DNA from: Heliopora coerulea
Lineage: Eukaryota > Cnidaria > Anthozoa > Scleralcyonacea > Helioporidae
Direction: 5' to 3'
Assembly (NCBI GenBank): GCA_030142905.1
Contig: JASJOG010000123.1
Span: 1 to 64,000 of the forward strand
Length of the DNA stretch: 64,000 nt
Part shown: positions 22,601-31,817 of the stretch, piece by piece
Layout of the letters: every line of letters starts with the position of its first letter
How positions within the stretch are numbered: the first letter of the stretch is position 1
Position numbers and translations under genes: made by a program
Notes under the pieces: model-generated
Databases searched by the model: none
Seen by the model: the letters and a program-made list of their open reading frames with translations, nothing else
Told to the model about the DNA's origin: nothing

Positions 22601-23816
22601 ACACGAGAAGAAAGCTTGTGCCTTGAATTTGTCTTCGTCCCTCTTCATACAAAATAATGTTAAGCAATCTTCATTTGACATTCCAAGCCATCACTTTCAT
22701 GAGTTTCGCCACCAGCTATTCAACTTTGGTTGAACGAACGAATCTTCGTTTCAAAATACATCTTTGACCATTGTCATATTCGCCTTTTGCCGAACAAGTT
22801 AGCCAAATGACGTTGAAGAACATTACTATTCATAAATATAGAACATCATTTTCATCAACTTACGTGTACATCCAAAGCATTTAAACTATAAAAGATGAAC
22901 TCCGTGTTGAAAAACAGGCAGAACAATACCTCAATTCTTATTCTTAGGCTTTTAACCTATATATAATGTCTTTTAATTAATAAATTTGTAATCCACTTTA
23001 ATATTCCTTTCAAAAATTCACAGGTTCGTCATCCAACATTCAATTGCGCGATCTATAGCTCAGTGGTGATCAAATCTCCCGGAGTGATTAATCCATCAGC
23101 AAAACCACGTCACCCATTACTGAACATTCTTAACCATTCTAACTCATAACAAACGGATGACAAATAGGAAGGAGTGCAGAAACTCTGGACCGTAATTCAT
23201 GAGTTACTGGCACGTTCCAAATTACGTTAAAAACGAGAAAGAGCGCGTCTGTAATTAAGGCCAGACGTTTGTTGTAGCTACACTTAGCCGTTAAGAATTA
23301 AAACGTCTCGTTTGGTTTCAACGATACCTTCCCTGTGCAAGACCATCGTCTGCGACTCCTTTCCTCTCTTAGGTCGAAGTCAGGTTGGACCACCACGTGA
23401 AATTGATCATCCCAGCCCTGTTTGAAGTTGCGTTCCTCCCTCAAGGACTTGAGTGTTTTGAAATACTCAGTGTTGACCAAGACGTCAACATCGTCATCCC
23501 ATGGGATGATATCTTGGCTTCGGTATTGACCCAGAAGAGATCCCAAACCGATGACATATGAGATGTTGTGGCGTTTAGATAAAGAGTCCCAGTACGTTAG
23601 CAAAGCAGCAAACGTTTCCCTATCCTTATTCAAAGGACAAGGCTTAACTGTGTGGCGATAATGTCTCTGGAATGTATCATACGCCCGTGGGGTAAAATTA
23701 TTCTCGGTTTTTACTAAACACGAGGTGTGTAATCGAAAAAGAATTAACCAGAAGACGAGAGCAGAAATAGCTGCGATGTAGGTTCGCTTTGCCTTTCGCA
23801 AGATATTGCTCATCAT
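16624..23816 (-). CDS. LicD/fukutin-like transferase, two exons, unit 2
   Basis: Exon 1 is 23,328-23,816 (163 codons, ATG at 23,816, donor AAG|GTATCG) and exon 2 is 16,624-16,986 (TTTTTCAG|CGA, 120 codons then TGA). Both are phase 0, giving 283 residues. Residues 13-28 form a membrane anchor, so it is probably a type II Golgi/ER protein. The LicD nucleotidyltransferase signature is clear: YVIGLGSLLGQYR (about 87-99) then IPWDDDVDVLV (about 104-114) with the acidic triad. Exon 2 supplies ALDVFPYID, FPFKRCKFM and STWCPRN, typical LicD C-terminal blocks. Family members, including fukutin and FKRP, transfer sugar-alcohol phosphates or phosphocholine to glycans; the substrate here is unknown. The 6.3-kb intron contains a BEL/Pao element. 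Confidence 0.85.
17082..17310 (-). repeat. BEL/Pao 3' LTR
   Basis: 229 bp with TGT...ACA ends, directly followed on the inner side by the polypurine tract (17,311-17,320). Confidence 0.9.
17449..18619 (-). pseudogene. BEL/Pao integrase remnant
   Basis: Three overlapping frames cover the integrase. 18,185-18,619 holds the zinc-binding region end and core (GVDFAGPI with the first catalytic Asp; then IYSGNGKTF, where the second Asp of the usual SDNG is Gly). 17,822-18,178 holds TPWWGGQFERLVG with the catalytic Glu. 17,449-17,964 is the C-terminal DUF5641-like domain (QLAVGDVVMIKS, WPLGIVQ, RPVQHLYP). Frames change between them, so no full protein can be made. Confidence 0.88.
18841..19892 (-). 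pseudogene. BEL/Pao RT C-terminus and RNase H remnant
   Basis: 19,635-19,892 encodes the end of RT and the connection (NLLGLRWDCERDTL, KRGILGKLAKAYDPLGLVSP). 18,841-19,416 encodes the Pao-type RNase H region (TIPRLELVAG, CWLDSTVALHWI, NPADLGSRGG). Between 19,900 and 20,130 the remaining RT is reduced to short pieces: one resembling the fingers leader (HPVEGWYETGLPW), then one resembling the LFGLAPSPF thumb-side block. The palm segment with the YVDD catalytic motif is absent, which points to two internal deletions. Confidence 0.85.
20132..20713 (-). pseudogene. BEL/Pao aspartic protease region
   Basis: The frame contains KFRVLLDSGASHSYAS with the active-site DSGA, then a LGANEYAKI block and LTRFGWVI, all typical of the A17-type peptidase region of BEL/Pao polyproteins. 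The frame degenerates after VIMAPGDG. The indicated start is a TTG inside the polyprotein, not a true initiation codon. Confidence 0.88.
20710..21592 (-). pseudogene. BEL/Pao gag remnant
   Basis: An ATG at 21,592 opens a coiled-coil-like Lys/Glu-rich N-terminus. An in-frame TGA at about 21,371 separates it from the continuation (20,864-21,316) that includes a retrovirus-type CX2CX4HX4C knuckle (CIYCNSTDHKMSSC). The following Cys-rich part is frame-shifted (20,710-20,898). Confidence 0.82.
21648..22034 (-). repeat. BEL/Pao 5' LTR with an inserted hairpin
   Basis: This LTR is 387 bp against 229 bp for its partner; the excess is the 160-bp insertion at 21,785-21,944. Confidence 0.9.
21785..21944. 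mobile_element. hairpin element inserted in the BEL LTR
   Basis: The 160-bp insert is flanked by the 13-bp direct repeat AGTGCCTAATTAT (21,772-21,784; 21,932-21,944). Its first 116 bp fold on themselves: 44-bp arms (GACATGTTTG... at 21,785-21,828 against 21,857-21,900) with few mismatches, and two small internal hairpins. A related phrase (TCGTCCAAATTAGCGTAGT) occurs at 17,034-17,052 next to the BEL insertion, so this belongs to a dispersed family. Confidence 0.75.
22035..23327. other. remaining LicD intron, unit 2
   Basis: No coding sequence is recognised. It aligns with 43,970-47,277 in unit 3, which is longer because of two insertions there. Confidence 0.55.
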
Positions 23817-24600
23817 GACTCTGTAACAGTCGTTGTGAAAAGATGTTTGCCAACTGGGGCTTTTGAGATGAAGTGGGTTGGTCTTCTTTGTCTGGCTGTC
23901 AGCCCGGTGAAATAACGCATGCTCAAACGCACACGTTTCGTTACTTTCCTTTAAAGGACATTGGCAACAAAAAAATTTGTTGCATATTTTAGTCTTCCAT
24001 AATCATGTTAGTGGATATATAGTATTATTTTGCAAAGAAACTTGCGCAAGTTCGAGTAAAAAGTAAATGATTTCGGCATAATTATATGCGGTGTCCACCA
24101 ATTATCTTCTGGTCATGCGACCCTTGTGACTTCCATTTGTGTTCTTGTGGTGAACGTTTGTAAGTTGTCTGGATAATTTAGTTGCCATTCAGCAATTACA
24201 AGGAAGAGATTCATAATGACCAACTGAGTGAGGTCTCACCCTACCAATATTGAGCCTTACCGGCGGAAAACACGAGGTAAAGATCTATTGAGGATATTTG
24301 TGAAGTGTTCACTTAGCAAATATTTGAACGTGAGAACTGTCACCTACGAAAACTGCAGCCTTCAACTGGTAACAAATCACGAAAAGATACAAAGAGAATA
24401 TGAGAATAAACATCCATCGGATGACGTAATAGACGCAAAAGTTGTTTATAAATATAGCTACATGCAATGACAAAAATAACCTTTCGAGTGGTTGATCAAG
24501 CTTCACAGATAAGTCCCTATTTCGGGAGAAAATCAGATCGAAAGTTTTCAAATTCTACGCTATTTAAGATCAGATATCCCAACTTCCATCTCGGCTTTGG
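23817..24600. other. upstream region of LicD, unit 2
   Basis: The 5' flank and putative promoter of the LicD gene are here. No TATA box or other element could be assigned with confidence. Two short opposing frames at 24,228-24,551 overlap each other and are not supported. Confidence 0.4.
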
Positions 24601-24609
24601 TTTCCATTA

Positions 24610-26058
24610 CTATTGCTTTCATCAAAGGAAAACGAGAGGTTGTCCTGTGACAAACATATCGAGTTTCTCTTTAAGAAGCTCTCTCATCTACTCGCTGTTA
24701 TGCCAAAAATCAAGTGTTTCCTTCTTCTTGAGCAGCGTATTATTTATTATAACGCAATGATCAAACAGCCAAACAGTGGCGTAGCCAGACCCGGGCCTAC
24801 CCGGGCCCAGGCCCGGGCGTCAGCTACGAACAGGGGCGTTTGCCAAAACGTATTTGGCATATTCAACTGAAAAATACACGACAAATTTTGAATAATTTGA
24901 TATCAGTGTTACGTGCCGATCGAATGGAAACGCGCTCACTCTGAGATCCAGTGCAAATCTGACTTTATTCTTTTTACAAACTCTGTTTTTATCTTTGTTA
25001 TGTTACTATTTTTATATTTTTAATTTCCTCCGAATAATTAAGTTAACATAAAGATCACACAAACAGGATACGCAGTAATTAACACATTTTACACTCATGT
25101 AGACCGCTTGTCTGAAATATTGACAGACATTGAACAGTTACATCAGCCCTTTAAGTTTGGTCCACGAATGGAATTTCTTTGCGCAACTTTTTCTTCCACG
25201 CTAAAAATTCGCGCAATTTGTTCTCATCAATGAGATATCTCGTGGTTTTAAAAGTGATTTAGAGGATCTGTACGATTGAAGCTTTCGAATCCAGCTCGGT
25301 GCCGCAGCCTAAAAAACGGGAATAGCGGCCTCATAATGTAAGAAATAGCCTTTCAGAGACCCAAGAATTTAAACATTTTCCGGGGAGCATGCCCCTGGAT
25401 ACCCCTTATTAGAATGCTTCCCAGGCCCGGGCATCACAGGTTCTCTGGTTACGCCGCTGCAGCCAATGATGTATTCTTCAACAGTGTAGTCATCCTGTTC
25501 AATCGACAACTTACAAAGGGTTTTCCGATTTCAAAAGCGAGCTGCAAGGGTTATTCTAGATGCGGATGCAAGGGCGAATAGTGTCGGGCTGTTTAAAAGA
25601 CTGGAGTGACTGCCTTTTTTTTGTGAAGTTAAAGTGAACATGTGTGTTCTGGTTCACAAACCTCTATACGGCGAATGCCCAATATATATATAGAAGAAAC
25701 TCTAAGAGTCGATATGGTTCAATAAACTTGGTCTGTCCACGCTTTAAAAGAGAAACTGGAGGCGGCCGGTCCTTTTCAGTAAAAATGGCAAGGTTATGGA
25801 ACGCCTGCGAAAACAAACTGAAGGTGATCAAAATTACAAATAATTTTAAGACAGTTTTGATAAATTTTTATATTGATATTTTTGAGGATATTGATCAATT
25901 TCCCCCTTTTTATAATTAGTTTTTATTGTTTTGTGTTAATTCATAGATTCTTATCTTTCTTATTTATTCCATTTATGCAATTGAGGGTCGCTAGTTTATC
26001 AGTTAAAACTGTCATGTCGTTACTCTCTTGAATAAAAGCTGATCGATCGATTGATTGG
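24610..26058 (+). mobile_element. LINE (non-LTR) 3' fragment, split by a MITE (unit 2)
   Basis: The plus strand encodes the C-terminal part of a CR1/L2/Jockey-like reverse transcriptase: CDKHIEFLFKKLSHLLAV and LLEQRIIYYNAMIK before the MITE, then QRVFRFQKRAARVIL, LFKRLEWLPF and NLVCPRFKRETGGGRSFSV after it, ending at 25,919. Several stops are present. The 3' end is AATAAAAGCT followed by a GATCGATCGATTGATTG tail, typical of the short-repeat tails of such LINEs. The copy is 5'-truncated and inactive. Confidence 0.8.
24774..25459. mobile_element. hAT-like MITE nested in the LINE (unit 2)
   Basis: Ends CAGTGGCGTAGCCAG and CTGGTTACGCCGCTG are inverted repeats. Flanks show an 8-bp duplication, CAGCCAAA (24,766-24,773) and CAGCCAAT (25,460-25,467). 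CCCGGG-rich words lie near both ends. No transposase is encoded. It interrupts the LINE RT frame between YYNAMIK and the QRVFRFQKRAA block. Confidence 0.88.
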
Positions 26059-26932
26059 CTGAATCACCAACAGTTTGAGAATAAGAAATCATAATTACTT
26101 AACCTCATGGCTATGTATTATGTATGTATGAAACTTCGACTCTACGAAAATCAGGTCATTTTTGTCAGCAGGGAAATTACCATGGATAATTCTAAATGTA
26201 CTCAACCAGTACAAAGCACAATTAAAAAAACGCATCTAGCGCTCCACATGTTTGAAAACAATGCAATCTGTTATACACTCATAGGGACTGATTACATGAG
26301 ACTGGTACGAATTCAGACCGCCACCAAAGTGAAAATTTTCTGATGTGTTTACTTGGGAACGGAATGAAACAAATTCCATGTTCTTGTAAATAATTCCGTC
26401 CTCATGCAGAGTTTTTGTTCCCAGCAACAATGTGTATCTTATTCTTGGCCACATCAATGGTTGATCTGGAGAGATTTCGCGTTTTCATAAAGAAAATTTC
26501 GTATCGGTGCGAGTTTGAACCGGTCTGAACTCATTCGTGTCGGTTCAGCACCCCATTGAATGAGTGAGACCGGTCCGAGCTTATTTTTCCAACCGGTCTC
26601 ATGTAAACAAGAACGGGATTTGTATAGGCAGCGACCTCATGTCGTGTCGGTCTGACTACGTCCAGGTCTCACGTAATCAGCCCCTACCAACAAGAATGAT
26701 CTCGTACCCATTTTTCTCAGGGACTTGAATTAACTATCTCATCGGGATGATATCGTCGATATAATACAAATATCTTAACTCTTTGTTGACAGTAGGTCTC
26801 CCTCTGACGAGTAAAAATTACTGGGTTTAACAAGAGCAAAATACTCTGGCGTTTACCAAAATAGAATACTAGAAAAAGTAAATTTTCGAGTGTCAGAATC
26901 ATCCACTTTAAGACCTAGCCGGGACAACCCGG
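26059..26932. repeat. repeat-rich stretch left of gypsy, unit 2
   Basis: ACCGGTCTGAACTCATTCGT-like words recur at 26,515-26,670. At 26,760-26,890 there is a copy of a dispersed family with words like GACGAGTAAAAATTACTGGG and CTCTGGCGTTTACC, related to sequences at 62,380-62,590. No gene is supported. Confidence 0.5.
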
Positions 26933-27090
26933 TGTAGAGGTGTTTTCACATAGTATCTATTTATTATATATTTCGAACAGTAACACAACACAGTCTTTAC
27001 GATATATCAAAAACCCCTCCCAGGACAGTTTTGTTCGACCCCCAGCAGATCACTGTTGTGGGCGGGAATGTCGGCTCATTTCCGGTTACA
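26933..27090 (-). repeat. gypsy 3' LTR, unit 2
   Basis: 158 bp, TGTAGAGG...GGTTACA on the plus strand, preceded by CCGG. Confidence 0.92.
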
Positions 27091-30000
27091 TCACTCCCCC
27101 CTTCGTATAGTAGAGTCTTTCTGGGTCACGTCTAATTCTCAGCGGATATCTTCTTAATGGTTCTTCAGCTTCCTCGTCTTCCGATTCACTTTCACTGCTT
27201 TCTTCTCTGTCGTGGTTATCCCTTACTTCTTTCATCGTACAATCTTTCTTATTTTCTTTGTTTGCGAGTTGACCTTCCCGTCGCTGTCGGTCCTCTGGAA
27301 CATATGGTTTCAAGTGATTGTATTGCACAGTCCTCTCTTTCATTCCACCAACTCTACGTATGATGTATGATGTTCCTCGTTTCGTCTTTGGTCGAACAAT
27401 GACAAATGGTCCTTCCCAATTGTCTGTGAATGTTCTTTTCTTCATCTTCTTCGTCCAGACCTTCTCCCCTACTTGTAGTGGCTGAAATGGTTTGATGATT
27501 TGGTTATGCTTCTCAATTCTCCGACGACTAGCATCTGCGTCTCTTGCTCGTGCTCTTTCATAAACTTCTTCCCCCTTTTCTTCTAGCAATGTTGTTTGCT
27601 GTTCCACCGTCTCTGGAGACACTCTTTCAGCGACAATGTCGAACTTTGTTCGAGGGTGTGCTTTAAAGACTAGCTCATACGGTGACACACCTGTGCTGCT
27701 GTGTTTTGCTGCATTGTATGCCAGTTGCACTTCCGGAAGATGTTCTGGCCAGGACTTAGGGTGATTGTCCACCAATTTGGTGATGCATTCTTCCATCGTT
27801 CGGTTTAGGCGTTCTACTCCGGAATTTCCTTGAGGATGATATGGGTCACTGAACGTACGTTCAATCCTGTTTTCAGTACAAAAACTCTGCATCACCTCGC
27901 TGGCAAAACAAGGTCAGTTGTCTGAGTGGAGGCGTTTTGGTATTCCATACCGGGATATCCAGTCTCTCAGTTTCTTGCAGAACGATGCACTCTGTTGGTC
28001 AGTGATTGGATGCATCACGGCAAACTTGGTAGCAGAGACCATGATCACCAAAATATCATTGAATCCATTTCTTGCCTTCGGTAACGGGCCTTTCAGATCT
28101 GTTTCCACGAGTTGAAATGGTCGGCTTCCCTTTGGGCGTACGTGGAGAGGAGCTTGTCTTTTACCCTGCGACAATGTTGCTGCACACCTGCGACACGACT
28201 GAACGGACTTCACAACATCCTTGTTCATGGTGGGCCATCAAAAATGACGAACAATTCTTTCGACAACCTTCTCACTTCCCTGGTGTCCTGTTTCATCATG
28301 GGCCAGACCTAGCAACTTGGGGACACTTGACGACGGTGCCAACACTTGGCCGAGTCCTTGAAGGGTAAACAGTCCCTCTTTATTGGTCTGCGAAGAGGTG
28401 TATGGTTTTAATGCTGGGTCGGTGGTTTGTGCCAGTTTGAAGTTCTCCAAGTTATCGATGAAATCTTTAATTCGGTCACTCTTCACTATTCCTAGCGTTA
28501 ACGCAGCTTCATCGTTGTGGTTCTCCAATGGCGTTATTCCCAGTCTACTCAGGGCATCTGCGACGACATTGTCACAACCTTTGATGAATTCCAACTGCGG
28601 TTCAAACTCGGAAATATCTCGCAACATAGTGGCTCTCCTCCAAAACGGATCTTTTACTTTCAACATTTTCAGCAATGGCTTGTGGTCGGTACGAAGACGA
28701 AATTTACTTCCTAGTAAGTAGTAACGGTAATGCTTGAGTGTGTCTCTAATTGCTAATACTTCGCGGTCGTATGACGGGTAAGATCTTTCTCGTTTGGTTA
28801 AGCATCTGCTGTAGTACGCCACTGGATGTAATACGCCATCTTCGTCTGGTTGAGCTAATTCACCACCTATGCCGACACTGCTTGCATCTGTCGTCACAAC
28901 AAATTCTACATTGGGTTTAGGGTGTGCCAACACTTGTGCTGTGGTTAGGCAGTTCTTTAAGAATGTGAAAGCATCCTCCCGTTCCTTATTCCATATGAGG
29001 ATGGCATTCTTCTCCAATAGTTTCGTAAGTGGTCGTGCTTGTTCGTTGAAGTTCTTGATAAACTTTCTATACCACCCGGTTACTCCCAGAAATTTCTGGA
29101 CTTCTTTGACCGAAACAGGGGCTGGCCACGATCTTATTGCTTCTACTTTCTCTTTAGCTGGTTGTACTCCGTCCTTGGTAACTCGATGGCCTAGAAACTT
29201 TAATTCTCTCATTACCAGTGTGCATTTCTTCGTTTTGATTCTTAAGCCATGTTGTCGAAGAGCATCGAAAACTTGCTGTAAATTTCTTACATGATCATCA
29301 AATGTCTTACTCACAACACACAAGTCATCCATGTACAGTGCCAATCGTTCAGATGGAATTTGGCTGACAACTTTTCGCATTAATCTTGCAAAGGTGGCTG
29401 GACTTCCTTTCAAACCATAGCACATACATGTCCATTCCCAGAAGCCTGTTGGGGATCTGAAAGCTGTTTTAGCTTGGTCTTTCTCTGCTAGAGGCACCTG
29501 TAAGTATCCCTGTGCCAGGTCAATAACACTAAAATACTGCACTCCTACAATGTTGTCCAGTACTTCGTTGATGTTTCCAGTAGGAAATGCATCAGATTGC
29601 GTTATATTATTGAGCGGCTTGTAATTAACACACAGTCTCACAGTCTTGTCCGGTTTCATGACTGGCACAATGGGAAAGGCCCTGGGAGACCTTGATGGCT
29701 TAATGTGCCCGGCTTTCAAGTGCTTTTCTACTGCATCGTTGATTTTCTCTGTTAAGGAAAAGTTGTGTCTTCTTGGTGGACATGTAATGGGCTCTGCATC
29801 TCCAGTAGGTATGGTGTAAGTTTCGGTTGTAGTGTATCCTTCGTTACCTGGGTAATCAAATACATCCTCATTCTCCCTTAGTAGATTCTTTACTCTAGTT
29901 ACCTCACTATCACTTAACTCTTTTCCAATCTGCACTTCGGGGACTGGATCATACTCCCTAGTTGTAGCTGTTTGGGGAATCACTTTTGCTGGTAGTTCTT

Positions 30001-30712
30001 TTACAGTGGCTGCTGACTGTTCCCTGTATACACGAATTGGTTTGGCCGATATGTTCCAAACGCAGATTGGGATTCTGCCATCTTCTATTTCGTCTGGTGC
30101 TATGCAAACTGGGACTGTCATGAGACCTGTCCTTTCTTTGAACCGTTCTGTGCCTTCCACACAGACTGTGCTGTCAAATTTCTTGCTCTCTTGCTCTAGC
30201 TTTCCCCATATGAAAGTCTCTTTTCCTGGCTCTATCAAACAGGTCTGAGCTGCTCGTATGTGGTAACATTTCTGCGTTGGTGACTGATTAGAGAGTACTT
30301 CTGATTGATATAACTCTGTTCCATCCAAGTTTGCTGATTTAGATTTTGGGTCTAGAACAATGCCAAGTGCTCCCAAGACATCTAAACCCATAACTGCTGT
30401 TTGAACAGCATCTACAACATAACAGTCGATCTTGCACATTTTATTTCTGACTTTTATCTCGACCTGTGCAACTCCTTTACAGCTAGCTCTAGTTCCATCT
30501 GCCATTTCCAGTCGTTTGAAGCCTTCTCTATGTTTAACCCTTCTTGAACTGCGAACGAGGTTGGCAATATAGACACCTCTGTCCCCGAGTCACAGATAAA
30601 CTCGCACTACGCTCCTTACTACCTTGCTTCACTGTTACTGATATAGTGATAAATCGTTTAGCAGCGGCTGAGAACGTGTTAATCCTTACTGGTTGTTCCC
30701 AGCCGCTTGGTA
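27086..30712 (-). pseudogene. Ty3/gypsy pol, unit 2 copy, broken
   Basis: The 755-codon frame (28,238-30,505) carries the protease C-terminal half, RT (YMDD near its residue 391), RNase H and the integrase zinc-finger start. The next frames (27,914-28,228; 27,086-27,895) complete the integrase: catalytic Asp in VETDLKG, Asp in LHSDN, Glu in GVERLNR, then the GPF-type module (WEGPFVIV) and a basic tail. TGA codons separate these pieces at 28,235-28,240 and 27,914-27,916. Upstream, a 1-bp deletion and the CGTAG indel disrupt protease. In the RT one conserved Arg is Cys in this copy. Confidence 0.93.
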
Positions 30713-30719
30713 GTTTAAA
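30663..30719 (-). promoter_or_regulatory. candidate -1 frameshift signal, unit 2 gypsy
   Basis: Same arrangement as in unit 1: TTTAAAC at 30,713-30,719, spacer of 5 nt, 12-bp stem formed by 30,696-30,707 and 30,663-30,674. It is sequence-identical among copies. Confidence 0.78.
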
Positions 30720-31660
30720 GAAGGTGATGGAACTGGGGATGTTGACTGGCAATTTCGAGCAACATGTCCTGGTTTCCAACAACATTGACACAAATGAACA
30801 AATGGACAATCTTTTCTAAAATGATGCTCGGATTCACAGTGAAAACATTTCGGTTTACTTTCTGCTCCATTCCATCTTGGTCTTGAAGGGTTTCTTGGTT
30901 TCCCTCGACCTCGATTATAGTTGCCAAAACGGCCTCTTCCAGGGATTTGTCTTCTCCAAGGACGTACGTTGCCTTGACGACCACCCACTAAATTGATCTG
31001 CTTGTCATCTTCGTCGACTCTTGTGCCAAATACTGCTTCGATTTCTTCCTTAACAATTTGTCGTAGATCATGTGGTTGCGTATCTTCCGTACTCTTTATC
31101 TCGTTCACAGTGGTAGGTTTAAAATGTGGTTTCCTTTTGGAGATCAGTTCTAATCTTTCAAGTTCTTCGGCCAACGTTGTTATGTTCATGTCTCGATATT
31201 TTCCGTCGTTCTTTAACCTCTTACTCATGTCGTCGTCAATCGCTGCCAGAAATTTATCCTGCAGCATTTGTTTATAAGTCTTCGCTGCAGTATTCTCTTC
31301 GACTTCACTCATCCCTGGGTAGGCCTTTCTGGTTATTTTCTCTACACGCCACGCCAATTGTGCAGGAGTCTCGTCGTCTTGACGTTTTAGTTGGGCCAAC
31401 TCGGATACGGCAGTCTCATGGTCGACAGCTACTTTGTCGAACTCCTTCTTCAGAGCCTCCTTGACTTTCTTCGGATCATTCTGGTCCGCGTCGCTCAGTC
31501 TCGCGATGCACAAAAACGCAGCTCCGTCTACTTTACTTGCTATAGCGTGAGCCTCTTGCTTTCCTTCAAACTTCTTCGTCGAGCAATAGAATTTCATCTT
31601 CATCAGCCACAGATCAATATCTCCCCTACCGTCAAATACGTCGACTCTTCTTTCAGACAT
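30686..31660 (-). CDS. gag: Ty3/gypsy gag, unit 2, open frame
   Basis: The 324-codon frame is uninterrupted. It has an acidic to mixed N-terminus (MSERRVDVFDGRGDIDLWL), a retrotransposon-gag-like helical region through about residue 170, a Gly/Arg-rich stretch around 235-260 and two CCHC zinc knuckles near the end (about residues 273-305), the nucleocapsid-like part that binds element RNA. The ATG is about 29 nt from the LTR. The C-terminal 41 codons overlap the -1 frame. Confidence 0.92.
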   Translation of the reverse strand: MSERRVDVFDGRGDIDLWLMKMKFYCSTKKFEGKQEAHAIASKVDGAAFLCIARLSDADQNDPKKVKEALKKEFDKVAVDHETAVSELAQLKRQDDETPAQLAWRVEKITRKAYPGMSEVEENTAAKTYKQMLQDKFLAAIDDDMSKRLKNDGKYRDMNITTLAEELERLELISKRKPHFKPTTVNEIKSTEDTQPHDLRQIVKEEIEAVFGTRVDEDDKQINLVGGRQGNVRPWRRQIPGRGRFGNYNRGRGKPRNPSRPRWNGAESKPKCFHCESEHHFRKDCPFVHLCQCCWKPGHVARNCQSTSPVPSPSLNYQAAGNNQ

Positions 31661-31689
31661 TTCTAGGCAAATCCCACCGCTGCCACCAC

Positions 31690-31817
31690 TGCAGAGGTTT
31701 ATTCACTTAGTATCTATTTATTATATATTTCGAACAGTAACACAACACAGTCTTTACAATATATCAAAAACCCCTCCCAGGACAGTTTTGTTCGAACCCC
31801 AGCAAATCACTGTTGAG
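31690..31817 (-). repeat. gypsy 5' LTR, unit 2, truncated
   Basis: Only 128 of 158 bp remain; the outer part is lost in the 54-bp deletion seen against units 1 and 3. Confidence 0.9.

Larger units (their letters stand above)
26933..31817 (-). mobile_element. Ty3/gypsy retrotransposon, unit 2 copy
   Basis: Left LTR is 26,933-27,090 and right LTR is 31,690-31,817. Immediately inside the left LTR is a polypurine tract AAGGGGGGAGTGA (27,091-27,103). The pol stop codon lies within the first bases of the 3' LTR. A 54-bp deletion removed the outer 30 bp of the 5' LTR together with its flank, so one target duplication is lost in this copy. Gag is open; pol has the shared lesions plus a 1-bp deletion just upstream of the MADG codons, also in unit 3. 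Confidence 0.95.
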
